The notes under the pieces are model-generated. The model was given only the letters and a program-made list of their open reading frames with translations, was not told where the DNA came from and searched no databases. Made by a program: the position numbers and the translations under genes. Positions 42,945-50,846 of a stretch of 64,000 nt of DNA are shown here, piece by piece; the stretch's first letter is position 1; each line of letters starts with the position of its first letter. The stretch comes from Bdellovibrionaceae bacterium UBA3535. Lineage in GTDB: Bacteria; Bdellovibrionota; Bdellovibrionia; Bdellovibrionales; UBA840. The stretch covers positions 117,114 to 181,113 of the forward strand of contig DFOS01000007.1 of the NCBI GenBank assembly GCA_002376845.1, read 5' to 3'.

Positions 42945-44044
42945 ATAGAATCCCAACCCCAAATCCACATTTTAATCGGGAAAATGAGATCGAGCTGTTT
43001 TGCCATATTGGTATCAATGGCCGGTATTTCTGAGGGGTACTGCGGGCCAAAAACTAGCATAGTAAGATCTTCCAATTGATGGAACTCTAGGGCCCTAGGA
43101 CCAAATCCTAAATAGTATTTTTCATCCCTTTCTTCCATGTAAAAATCGGTAAATCGCAAATGGCCCTTCGCAAATCTCGTAATTTTGGCCGCTATAGAAT
43201 GAAAATTAAGAATCTTTATCAGGCCAAGATAACCTTCGTGCACAAAGATTTGCTCGGACTTGAGAGTTTCTAATAGATTCACCGAATGTGCTGGTATCAT
43301 CCAGTGGATCTTTCTTTGTTGCTCTTGCAAAATATGATTCACCAGGATTTTAAGAGCAGGAATGTCTCCGGCCCACTCATGAATGTAGGAGTCAAAGTCG
43401 GCACCCTTACCCTCTACCATATAGGCTTTTAATTCATTGCCCTGCCAAGCTGTATAAACTTTAGAATTCGGAATATTTAAATATTTTTCTACCTCAAGTG
43501 CATTGCGCACACTGGACACGGTGTGTTTTTGGTATAGGCGATGAATGCTCTCTGCACTCACTTGATTGGTATCCAAGATTTTTAATTGTGATGGCGTAGT
43601 CATCAGTTTTTTATCGATGATGGCCGTTTTCTCAGAGCCAGATAGCGAGAAACCGAACTGCTGATAAAAATCTGTTTTGTCACTCCATAAAATACTAAAT
43701 TCGCAGCCACAAGCACGGGCCTCAACCAGGATGCTTTCCATGATTTTACGAGATAAACCTTGTTTACGATAGTTGGAATCGGTTACCACGGAGCCAATTA
43801 CAGCAACCTTGAAAATCCCCATCTCCGTTTTGATAATGATGGGTCTCCAGGCAGCATGCGATAATATTTTCCCTTCTTTCTCGATGACCCTAAGATACGG
43901 CAAAGAGGTTTTATTAAAGACTTGAGGATATTCTTGATCAATGGACCAATTGTAAGCCCCCCTAAGAGAGTCATTCAAAAATGCAATCAGTGTGGGCAAC
44001 TCACTTTCCTCAATGGATCTTGGCTCTAACTCTTTTACATCCAT
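42941..44044 (-). CDS. GNAT acetyltransferase with C-terminal extension (Eis-like layout)
   Basis: About 367 aa from ATG 44044; longer frames start at 44077 or 44104. The start was chosen because a consensus TATAAT ends 7 nt upstream and the conserved GNAT fold begins just after. The GNAT core is VAVIGSVVTDSNYRKQGLSRKIMESILVEARACGCEFSILWSD, followed by FYQQFGF. The C-terminal 200 residues are reminiscent of Eis-type acetyltransferases with a sterol-carrier-like domain, but similarity is weak. Substrate unknown. Confidence 0.75.
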   Translation of the reverse strand: MDVKELEPRSIEESELPTLIAFLNDSLRGAYNWSIDQEYPQVFNKTSLPYLRVIEKEGKILSHAAWRPIIIKTEMGIFKVAVIGSVVTDSNYRKQGLSRKIMESILVEARACGCEFSILWSDKTDFYQQFGFSLSGSEKTAIIDKKLMTTPSQLKILDTNQVSAESIHRLYQKHTVSSVRNALEVEKYLNIPNSKVYTAWQGNELKAYMVEGKGADFDSYIHEWAGDIPALKILVNHILQEQQRKIHWMIPAHSVNLLETLKSEQIFVHEGYLGLIKILNFHSIAAKITRFAKGHLRFTDFYMEERDEKYYLGFGPRALEFHQLEDLTMLVFGPQYPSEIPAIDTNMAKQLDLIFPIKMWIWGWDSI

Positions 44045-44051
44045 ACCTTTC

Positions 44052-44057
44052 ATTATA
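44052..44057 (-). promoter_or_regulatory. -10 box placed 7 nt before the acetyltransferase start
   Basis: TATAAT read on the minus strand (44057 to 44052), then GAAAGGT and ATG 44044. The -35 region is poor. The short distance predicts a leaderless or nearly leaderless mRNA. Confidence 0.4.
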
Positions 44058-44156
44058 TATGGCAAAGAATTAGACATACACTGACTCGTTGAAATTTGGA
44101 CCAAAAGCCTTGTTTCTAGACTTTGCGCCTGTTATATAATTTTCCATAGAGGATAT

Positions 44157-44393
44157 ATGGCAGATAAAGAAGAAAAATGGCCCGAAAATATAAAAGGCAA
44201 ATTTTATGTCGACCAAGCATGTATTGCCTGTGATGCCTGTGTGACCACAGCCCCCGATCATTTCTCTATGGACGATGATGATGGACACGCCTTTGTGGTC
44301 AAACAGCCCCAATCTCCTGAAGAAGAGGAGCTAGTACAAGAAGCTCTAGAGGGTTGCCCGGTAGAAGCTATCGGGGATGATGGAGATGCCTAG
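44157..44393 (+). CDS. Small acidic [4Fe-4S] ferredoxin
   Basis: 78 aa. CIACDAC plus a distant Cys in EGCPVEAI gives the four ligands of one [4Fe-4S] cluster, as in single-cluster ferredoxins; the rest is strongly acidic (MDDDDG, SPEEEELVQE). It is a cytoplasmic electron carrier. TATAAT at 44135-44140 and AGAGGA before ATG give a conventional leader. It overlaps nth by 17 bp; endonuclease III also carries a [4Fe-4S] cluster, though a functional link is only a guess. Confidence 0.9.
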   Translation: MADKEEKWPENIKGKFYVDQACIACDACVTTAPDHFSMDDDDGHAFVVKQPQSPEEEELVQEALEGCPVEAIGDDGDA

Positions 44394-45039
44394 AGAGTCG
44401 CTTGCTAGCAAGCAAGATCGCGCGCAAAAAATTGTTAAAAGATTAAAAAAAGCCTATCCTGATTCCCAATGCTCCCTCCACTACAAATCACCTTTTCAGC
44501 TCTTGATTGCCACTATTTTATCTGCCCAATGTACGGATGAACGGGTTAATCAAGTTGTCCCTCGCCTTTTTCAGTTTCTACCCACAGCCAAAGACTTTAT
44601 GGAAGTGAATTTGGAGCGCTTGGAAGAATTGATACGACCTACAGGCTTTTACAAAAACAAGGCCAAGAATATTCAGGCCTGCTGTAAAGTCCTGGTAGAA
44701 AAATATGACTCTCAAATCCCGCAAAGCGTGGAAGAGCTTTCCTCGCTTGCAGGGGTAGGACGTAAAACTGCCAACGTCGTCTTGGGTACGGCCTTTGGTG
44801 TACCCGCCATGGTGGTAGACACCCATGTGAGCCGTTTGTCCAACCGCATGGGCTTTTGCAAGGGAAGCAACGCCGTAAAATTGGAACAAGAACTTATGAA
44901 TATCGTGGAGAAAAAGGATTGGGTAATTTGGACCCATCTATTGATCGATCACGGCCGCGCCATTTGCACCGCAAGAAAAGCAAAATGTGAGGAGTGTTTT
45001 CTTATAGATCTATGCCCTCAGCGAGAATACAAAAAATAA
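44377..45039 (+). CDS. nth: Endonuclease III
   Basis: 220 aa. LLIATILSAQCTDERVNQV at the N-terminus, the helix-hairpin-helix LAGVGRKTANVVLG with the catalytic Lys, VVDTHVSRLSNRMG with the catalytic Asp, and the cluster loop C-x6-C-x2-C-x5-C (CTARKAKCEECFLIDLC) are all present. It excises oxidised pyrimidines. It overlaps the ferredoxin gene; the in-frame ATG 44386 is an alternative start. Confidence 0.96.
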   Translation: MMEMPRESLASKQDRAQKIVKRLKKAYPDSQCSLHYKSPFQLLIATILSAQCTDERVNQVVPRLFQFLPTAKDFMEVNLERLEELIRPTGFYKNKAKNIQACCKVLVEKYDSQIPQSVEELSSLAGVGRKTANVVLGTAFGVPAMVVDTHVSRLSNRMGFCKGSNAVKLEQELMNIVEKKDWVIWTHLLIDHGRAICTARKAKCEECFLIDLCPQREYKK

Positions 45040-46023
45040 CTAGAGGGCGTCTTTGCCTTTGTCACTTTCTTGGGAAGCCTGGATTCGTTTTTGCCCTCGC
45101 TCTTTTAGGTATCTAGGCTTGTCTTTTATAAGAAAATCAAAAAAGACTTGGTTACCCTTTTCCATATCGGCAAAATACTTGGGCGCGTTGGAGGCATTGG
45201 TAGAGGGAAGCTCCGTAGTCAATGTGGGAATCCCTAAGTACTTGCCAGCATAATTACCAAGACTTCCTGGGAAGGTACCGTAGGCATAGAACTTTAAACT
45301 CGGCGTAGCTTTTACCACTTGCTTTTTCAAGTCGTAGCAAGATTCCGAATAAGCTTTTAAAAGCTCATCTCCAGCCACACTGCGAGGACCATCATAGTCC
45401 AGTATGTTTAAAGGCGCATGGACACTCAGTATTTTATGCACCTTGAATTCTTGTATTAACCATTTTTGAAAAAAAGTTTCCGGCTGCGAATCGGCTTGCT
45501 TCCCCGGATAGTAGCGGCGCCTCTGACTATAACGCTCACGCCATAATTGATGTGCATTCTCTGCCCACTCGGGTGTGCTAAAATTACGATTCAAATCTAC
45601 CTTATTGTAATTGGTTCGAGTTCCATTGGAGTACCTTAAAAAGCCATCTGGATTTACGAGAGGCGCTACAACGATAAATTTGTCTTCGCAAACTTTAGGT
45701 CTAGCCTTCACCCACTCCACCAATCGAAATCCATAGTAAACGGGAGTGACCTCATCTCCATGAACGGCAGATAAAACCAAGGATCGATTCTCTGATTTAG
45801 GATCGCCACATGTCCAATACAGCAAAGGCATACCATTCACCGAATAGCCACCAATTAACCAACCTTTATCATGGAAAAATGTAGCATCCCACTTAAACGG
45901 GCGAATGCGCTCTCGCACTTTTTTCATCAAATGCTCTACACTGTGTTTTTTTTCTGATTTAAAAGCCTCATCAATGTTCTCATATGCAAATAGAGACAAG
46001 ATAAGTAGGAAGCATAATTTCAT
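45040..46023 (-). CDS. Secreted M14 carboxypeptidase, MpaA-like (murein peptide amidase type)
   Basis: 327 aa with a signal-like N-terminus (MKLCFLLILSLFAYE). Zinc ligands in SAVHGDEVTP (HxxE) and LSVHAPLN (His), substrate contacts in KVDLNRNF, and the catalytic Glu in TLTTELPS. This is the MpaA-type pattern for trimming peptidoglycan peptides between gamma-D-Glu and diaminopimelate. Export is unlike cytoplasmic E. coli MpaA, so it may act on the wall in the periplasm or outside the cell. Confidence 0.83.
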   Translation of the reverse strand: MKLCFLLILSLFAYENIDEAFKSEKKHSVEHLMKKVRERIRPFKWDATFFHDKGWLIGGYSVNGMPLLYWTCGDPKSENRSLVLSAVHGDEVTPVYYGFRLVEWVKARPKVCEDKFIVVAPLVNPDGFLRYSNGTRTNYNKVDLNRNFSTPEWAENAHQLWRERYSQRRRYYPGKQADSQPETFFQKWLIQEFKVHKILSVHAPLNILDYDGPRSVAGDELLKAYSESCYDLKKQVVKATPSLKFYAYGTFPGSLGNYAGKYLGIPTLTTELPSTNASNAPKYFADMEKGNQVFFDFLIKDKPRYLKERGQKRIQASQESDKGKDAL

Positions 46024-46099
46024 AGTTTCAGACTACCTCAAAGAATGGCAAATCTAAATCAAAAATGCGCTGGAATCAAAAGATTCAGACTTCGGCTTA

Positions 46100-46128
46100 T
46101 TGACACGACTAGACCTTTAGAAGATAGT
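46100..46128 (+). promoter_or_regulatory. Consensus sigma-70 promoter with the start codon immediately downstream
   Basis: TTGACA (46100-46105), exactly 17 bp, GATAGT (46123-46128). ATG 46137 follows after 8 nt, so the transcription start should fall within a base or two of the ATG. It is the best promoter match in the window and serves the DoxX-transketolase pair. Confidence 0.75.
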
Positions 46129-46136
46129 CAATTCAT

Positions 46137-46619
46137 ATGCTAGTTGCCTTTTTAGAAAGCATCAAATATGCAGGTCACCTTTTCCCCATTGCCTTTTTGC
46201 GGATTTTCATGGGTTATTACTATCTACAAGAAGCCACGGAGAAGTATTCCAGCGACTATCTAACCCAACCACTATTAGCAGAAACAATTAGCGAAAGCCT
46301 ACGAAATCAGATTCCGCCATTGTGGCTACACTCCTTTTTGGAAAATGTGGCAATTCCTTACTGGCAGGTTTTTGCGCATTTGCTTGCCTCGGTAGAATTT
46401 GCCTTGGGCATTTGCTTACTCATAGGCTATTTGGTGCGCCCCGCCTGCCTACTTGCCGTACTTGTATCCACCTTTTTTATTTGGATCAGTCCGCCGGAGC
46501 AGGCCTTTTTGCACACTACTTTCATTGCGATCAACATTACGCTGGCTTGGTTTGGAGCTGGACGATGCATCGGTTTTGATTACTACTTTTATAAACGTAT
46601 GCGAGGTATATGGTGGTAA
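46137..46619 (+). CDS. DoxX-like membrane protein
   Basis: 160 aa with four hydrophobic helices; LFPIAFLRIFMGYYYLQEA, HLLASVEFALGICLLIGYLVRPACLLAVLVSTFF and ITLAWFGAGRCIGFDYYF resemble the DoxX/TQO family. It overlaps the transketolase gene by 10 bp, so both are translated from one mRNA. No ribosome site lies before its ATG. Confidence 0.75.
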   Translation: MLVAFLESIKYAGHLFPIAFLRIFMGYYYLQEATEKYSSDYLTQPLLAETISESLRNQIPPLWLHSFLENVAIPYWQVFAHLLASVEFALGICLLIGYLVRPACLLAVLVSTFFIWISPPEQAFLHTTFIAINITLAWFGAGRCIGFDYYFYKRMRGIWW

Positions 46620-48637
46620 AAATAAATCCCCCCTATGAACTGAAAACAGGCTTGGCAAAAACACCCGAACAAGCCCCCTTGTATTACGCAGAATGGAAAA
46701 GCCCTAAAGGCCGAGATTTAAAACTGGCCAAACCCGAAATCATTCGCGCACTCATTGCCTGTATGGATATGAATGCCGTTTTAGGCGGAGCCGCTTCCCA
46801 CTTTGGTGGGCCTGCTGCCTTTGCCGAAGTTTCCTCAGCTCTTCATGCCTTGGCTTTTTATGAAGCTAAAAAGCAAGGAAAGGAATACTACGAATTGTTT
46901 CACCTAGTGAATGATGCTGGCCACTGCGAAAATGGTATTTACGCATTGAAGGCCATGTATGGTTATGCCGACTTGAACCTACAATCTTTAAAAGCCTTTC
47001 GCTCTATAAAGAGCAAACTCACTGGCCATGGAGAATCCCATTTATTTCCTGAGGGTGTTTTATTGTCTAACGGACCTTTAGGTTCCGCCTTGGCACAAGC
47101 ACAAGGTCTTGCTGTAGCGGACGCATTGACAGATCACAAGCGAACGACATTTATTACCATATCCGATGGAGCTTCCATGGAAGGTGAAGCAAAAGAAGCC
47201 TTTAGCTCCATTCCCGGTCTAGCAGCCAAAAACAAACTGGCTCCCTTTGTTTGTATTTTAAGTGATAACAATACCAAATTGGGCGGCCGTATTGATGAGG
47301 ATGCTTTTAGCATGCAAAACTACTTTCAATCTTTGGAAACACAAGGTTGGAAACGTATCTTGGTGGAAGAGGGTAACGATTTAGAAAAGGTCAGCACGGC
47401 ACTAGAAGAGGCCTACGAGAGCGCCCAACAAAACCCCCATCAACCGGTACTTCTGCATTTAAAAACGATCAAAGGCATTGGCACCAAATCCACTGCCCAG
47501 TCGGCTAGTGGCGGACATGGATTTCCTTTAAAAAATGCCGAAGAACTTCGAGGCTTCGTAGAAGAAATTCTTGGAGACACGGAGATGCCCGAAGAAATAC
47601 ACAGCTGGATTGAGGAAATCGAAAATCTACCTGCAAAAAAAGCCACGGAATCAAAAGTAAAAAAAGAAAAGATTCAAGTTGGCATTAGCCAAGCCATGAT
47701 CAAAAAATATCAAGAAGGCTACCCTCTTTTTTCTGTTTCTGCTGATTTAGCTGGATCCACAGGGGTTAAAGCCTTTCAAAAAGAATTTCCCGATGCCCAT
47801 CTGGATATTGGAGTGGCAGAGGCTAATATGATTTCGCTTGCAGCCGGCTTGTCCAAGTCCGGCTTTATACCCATCGTAGATACCTTCGCACAATTTGGGG
47901 TAACCAAGGGGGCACTTCCCACCACAATGGCCAATTTATCGCAGGCACCCTTCATAGGTGTTTTTTCTCATACGGGATTTCAAGACGCAGCAGATGGCGC
48001 CAGCCACCAAGCGCTATCTTATATTGCCATGACGGCCTCCATTCCCAATGTGGAAGTCTACACTCTAAGCTGCTCCTCAGAAGCGGAGGCACTCTTTGGT
48101 CAAGCCATTGAAAACTTTCAAGCAGCCAGAAAATCTGGCCGAACACCCAAAACAACCATCTTCTTTTTAGGAAGAGAGAACTTCCCGCAGTATTACAAAG
48201 AAAAATGCAGCTATGAACTAGGAAGAGCGCAGGTACTGCTCGATTCCAGCGATCTACATAAAAAGGCCATCACCATTATGGCGGTTGGCTCCACAGTGCC
48301 GCAAACGCTTGAAGCTGCAAAACAATTGGAACAAGATGGTATTGGAGTTAGCGTATTGCACGCCTCATGCATTACTGAACCCGATACGGAAAGTCTTGCT
48401 CCTTATTTGAAAAAAACTAAGAACCAATTGCTCATCGTAGAAGACCACCAAGAACGCCTAGGCTTTGCCTCTATCTTGTTGCAAAATCTAAATGAATCCC
48501 GAATTGCTTGTGAAGCAAAAGTTTTGGCCGTTCGCTCCCGCTTCGGTCAAAGTGCCTACACGGCAACAGAATTGTATCAAAAGCATGGCTTGGGTGCGGA
48601 TAGCATTTTGCAAGAAGTAAAAGAAAGGTTGATGTAA
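46610..48637 (+). CDS. tkt: Transketolase
   Basis: 675 aa. Thiamine-diphosphate domain with HLVNDAGHCENGIYALKAM and the GDG-like ISDGASMEGEAKEAF; pyrimidine-binding domain SVSADLAGSTGVKAF...LDIGVAEANMISLAAGLSKSGFIPIVDTFAQFG; C-terminal domain with VLHASCITEPD. It transfers two-carbon units in the non-oxidative pentose phosphate pathway. Several motifs deviate from E. coli TktA (for example ISDGAS for GDGCL), so a related ketose transferase is possible. Confidence 0.88.
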   Translation: MVVKINPPYELKTGLAKTPEQAPLYYAEWKSPKGRDLKLAKPEIIRALIACMDMNAVLGGAASHFGGPAAFAEVSSALHALAFYEAKKQGKEYYELFHLVNDAGHCENGIYALKAMYGYADLNLQSLKAFRSIKSKLTGHGESHLFPEGVLLSNGPLGSALAQAQGLAVADALTDHKRTTFITISDGASMEGEAKEAFSSIPGLAAKNKLAPFVCILSDNNTKLGGRIDEDAFSMQNYFQSLETQGWKRILVEEGNDLEKVSTALEEAYESAQQNPHQPVLLHLKTIKGIGTKSTAQSASGGHGFPLKNAEELRGFVEEILGDTEMPEEIHSWIEEIENLPAKKATESKVKKEKIQVGISQAMIKKYQEGYPLFSVSADLAGSTGVKAFQKEFPDAHLDIGVAEANMISLAAGLSKSGFIPIVDTFAQFGVTKGALPTTMANLSQAPFIGVFSHTGFQDAADGASHQALSYIAMTASIPNVEVYTLSCSSEAEALFGQAIENFQAARKSGRTPKTTIFFLGRENFPQYYKEKCSYELGRAQVLLDSSDLHKKAITIMAVGSTVPQTLEAAKQLEQDGIGVSVLHASCITEPDTESLAPYLKKTKNQLLIVEDHQERLGFASILLQNLNESRIACEAKVLAVRSRFGQSAYTATELYQKHGLGADSILQEVKERLM

Positions 48638-48643
48638 AAAAAT

Positions 48644-48664
48644 AAGGCTCGCTAAGCGAGCCTT
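48644..48664. terminator. Bidirectional intrinsic terminator
   Basis: AAGGCTCGC (48644-48652), loop TAA, GCGAGCCTT (48656-48664). On the minus strand it is followed by ATTTTTTT, on the plus strand by TATATTTTA. It separates transketolase from the converging secreted protein gene. Confidence 0.85.
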
Positions 48665-48670
48665 TATATT

Positions 48671-49099
48671 TTACTTGCGTGGACCTCTTCGATCACGTCG
48701 ATCTCTTCTATCATTGCGATCATCATAACGAGATAGATTGATTTGCATTCTATCAAGCATTCGACCAAGCTCGTGTCTACTTGGGTAGGTAGAGGGGCAG
48801 CGGCCTTCATACAAACGGAAGACATAATAATTCCCCTTAACTAACCAATCAATATAGCGAGAGTCGTCACGTCCACAAGCCACCAACATTTCCCGCATTC
48901 TTCTGCCGTTTGCAGTAGTTCTTTGTACCGTAAGTACGGCCTTCTCCGAACGAGTTCGCCAGAATAACTGAGTGCCGCAATACTGACCGTGGTAGCAGTC
49001 CAAACGATCAAAACCAATTCTACCCCGATCACTTTCTGCCATGGCATTGATAGAGGCAAAGCTCAGTAAGAACGCGATGCTAGTAAAAAACAATTTCAT
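48671..49099 (-). CDS. Small secreted basic protein, unknown function
   Basis: 142 aa from ATG 49099 behind a GGGGGG-type site. Signal peptide MKLFFTSIAFLLSFASINAMA. The mature part has four cysteines (DCYHGQYCG, VACGRD, GRCPSTY) suited to two disulfides, and a C-terminal low-complexity repeat of DRRDRR units. No family recognised. Confidence 0.65.
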   Translation of the reverse strand: MKLFFTSIAFLLSFASINAMAESDRGRIGFDRLDCYHGQYCGTQLFWRTRSEKAVLTVQRTTANGRRMREMLVACGRDDSRYIDWLVKGNYYVFRLYEGRCPSTYPSRHELGRMLDRMQINLSRYDDRNDRRDRRDRRGPRK

Positions 49100-49347
49100 G
49101 ATTCCCCCCTTTTTTTGGAATTGGAGCAAAGCTAGCAAAGTCATGAAAAAGATTCAAAATAATAAACTTTAACGCCTCCCCTTTATGCTTGTTAGCAGCC
49201 AGGCAAAGCCTCTAAGTCATTAAATTTTCTAGAAAATTCATGTCTGCTTGGTGCAAGCTAAGGGATTTCCCTGAAGCTTTGCGAAAGATCCACTACCACG
49301 AATGCTTGGTAAAATTCAGCAGCATGAAAAGGGAGCACTTAGTAAAA

Positions 49348-49554
49348 TTAAGATTTTTTTTCTTCGTTTTGCTTTTCGTCTTGATCGATCTCTTTGCGGC
49401 CATCGGTAACGTCGATCTCATCTTCGCTGATTCCTTTTTTAAAGCCGCGAATGGCCTGACCGATGGACTTTCCAAGATTCGGCAAACGCGAAGGGCCGAA
49501 TAAAAGTAAAAGAATCGCAAGAACGATAATAATTTGCCAAGGTCCAATAGCCAT
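49348..49554 (-). CDS. tatA: Twin-arginine translocase subunit TatA/TatE
   Basis: 68 aa: one N-terminal transmembrane helix (WQIIIVLAILLLLFG), then PSRLPNLGKSIGQAIRGFKKG, the conserved amphipathic helix, and an acidic/charged tail. It forms the protein-conducting patch of the Tat system in the inner membrane. TatB and TatC are not adjacent. It starts 27 nt after the HMG-CoA lyase gene end on the same strand. Confidence 0.93.
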   Translation of the reverse strand: MAIGPWQIIIVLAILLLLFGPSRLPNLGKSIGQAIRGFKKGISEDEIDVTDGRKEIDQDEKQNEEKKS

Positions 49555-49581
49555 GCGGAGAATATGCCTTAGCCACCTGCA

Positions 49582-50478
49582 TCAGGCAAGGGCTAATTTT
49601 GCAACTTTTGAGTTCAATGGGCGATCAAAATGCTTTTGCAGCCATTTGCTGGTTTGTATCAGTTTTTCTAAATCAATACGCGTCGTAAATCCCATGGCAT
49701 GTAACATGTTCACCACATCCTCGGTGGCAACATTGCCACTAGCCCCTTTTGCATAGGGACAACCGCCAAGGCCTCCGATACTGGTATCAAAAATGCGGAT
49801 GCCTGCTTCTAAACTTTTTACAATATTTGCCAGCGCCATTCCGCGCGTATCATGCAAATGGAAGGCTATCTTTTTGGCCGAAAAGTCTTTTAATAAAAGC
49901 TGGGCCATTTTCTCGCATTGCAAAGGATGCGCAATTCCAATGGTGTCTCCTACGGAAACCTCGTAAGCCCCTATATCAAACAATTTACCAGCAATGGTTT
50001 TTACCTTTGAGGCTCTTACTTTCCCTTCATAGGGGCAGCCAAAGGCGGTGGATATATAGGCCCGCACTTTAATATTATGATCATGCGCCATCCTGACTAC
50101 CGGACGAAAACGCTCAAAACTTTGCCGAATGCTACAATTGATATTTTTTTGCGTAAAGGACTCCGAAGCCGCAGTAAAAACAGCAATTTCTGTGATGCCA
50201 CTAGCAACGGCACGCTCCATACCTTTTTGGTTGGGAACAAGTACGGAGTATTGCGCTGTAGATGCATTCTTGCGTAAATGGGAGCGAACGATCTTATCTG
50301 TGTCTTTCATTTGTGGCACCCAGTGCGGCGATACATAAGCGCCCAATTCTATCCAGCGCAGTCCCGCTTGTTCTAAGCGCTTTGCTAATTGCAATTTGGT
50401 AGGAACACTGAGATTTTTCTTTTCATTTTGTAAGCCGTCCCTTAGCCCCACTTCAATGATTCGAACTTCCTTTTTCAT
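49582..50478 (-). CDS. mvaB: Hydroxymethylglutaryl-CoA lyase
   Basis: 298 aa. IIEVGLRDGLQNEKK at the N-terminus with the catalytic Asp, LHDTRGMALAN with a metal His, and GGLGGCPYAKGASGNVATEDV with the active-site Cys are the HMG-CoA lyase signature. It splits HMG-CoA into acetoacetate and acetyl-CoA, the last step of leucine breakdown. It overlaps the biotin carrier gene by 4 nt, closing the carboxylase operon. Confidence 0.96.
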   Translation of the reverse strand: MKKEVRIIEVGLRDGLQNEKKNLSVPTKLQLAKRLEQAGLRWIELGAYVSPHWVPQMKDTDKIVRSHLRKNASTAQYSVLVPNQKGMERAVASGITEIAVFTAASESFTQKNINCSIRQSFERFRPVVRMAHDHNIKVRAYISTAFGCPYEGKVRASKVKTIAGKLFDIGAYEVSVGDTIGIAHPLQCEKMAQLLLKDFSAKKIAFHLHDTRGMALANIVKSLEAGIRIFDTSIGGLGGCPYAKGASGNVATEDVVNMLHAMGFTTRIDLEKLIQTSKWLQKHFDRPLNSKVAKLALA

Positions 50479-50846
50479 TCGCTCTCTTCCACAACAAATA
50501 GTATTTGTCCCTCTTTCACTTGCTCCCCCTCTGCTACCTCAACAGAAACAAGCTTGGCTTCTTTGGGAACTTTCATAACATATTCCATCTTCATTGCTTC
50601 CAAAACCACAATGCTCTTATCGGCCGGCACCAAGTCTCCTGATTTATAATTCACTTTTTGAATTTTACCAGGCATGGGAGATTTTACGGGTCCAAAGTCA
50701 AAAGCCCCTTCTACGTCTTCGGCTACACTTGGCTTTGTATAGCAATAGGTTTCGCCATCGATGTGTATCCACAAATTTTTTCCATCCTTTAAAAATTGGG
50801 CTCTATGTGGTTTGCCATGCCACACAAGTTGTTTTTCCCGAATCAT
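50475..50846 (-). CDS. Biotin carboxyl carrier subunit of an acyl-CoA carboxylase
   Basis: 123 aa from ATG 50846. The C-terminal 75 residues are a biotinyl domain (SPMPGKIQKV, LEAMKME with the biotin-accepting Lys, VKEGQILFVVEE). The first 45 residues look like the remnant of the linker region seen between the two halves of fused carboxylase alpha subunits. It overlaps the carboxylase gene by 4 nt (ATGA). Together these two chains equal one methylcrotonyl-CoA carboxylase alpha subunit. Confidence 0.9.
   Translation of the reverse strand: MIREKQLVWHGKPHRAQFLKDGKNLWIHIDGETYCYTKPSVAEDVEGAFDFGPVKSPMPGKIQKVNYKSGDLVPADKSIVVLEAMKMEYVMKVPKEAKLVSVEVAEGEQVKEGQILFVVEESE

Noticed and set aside
49240..49503. 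87-codon plus-strand ORF
   Set aside because: It is antisense to tatA, which is unmistakable; no ribosome site or family match.
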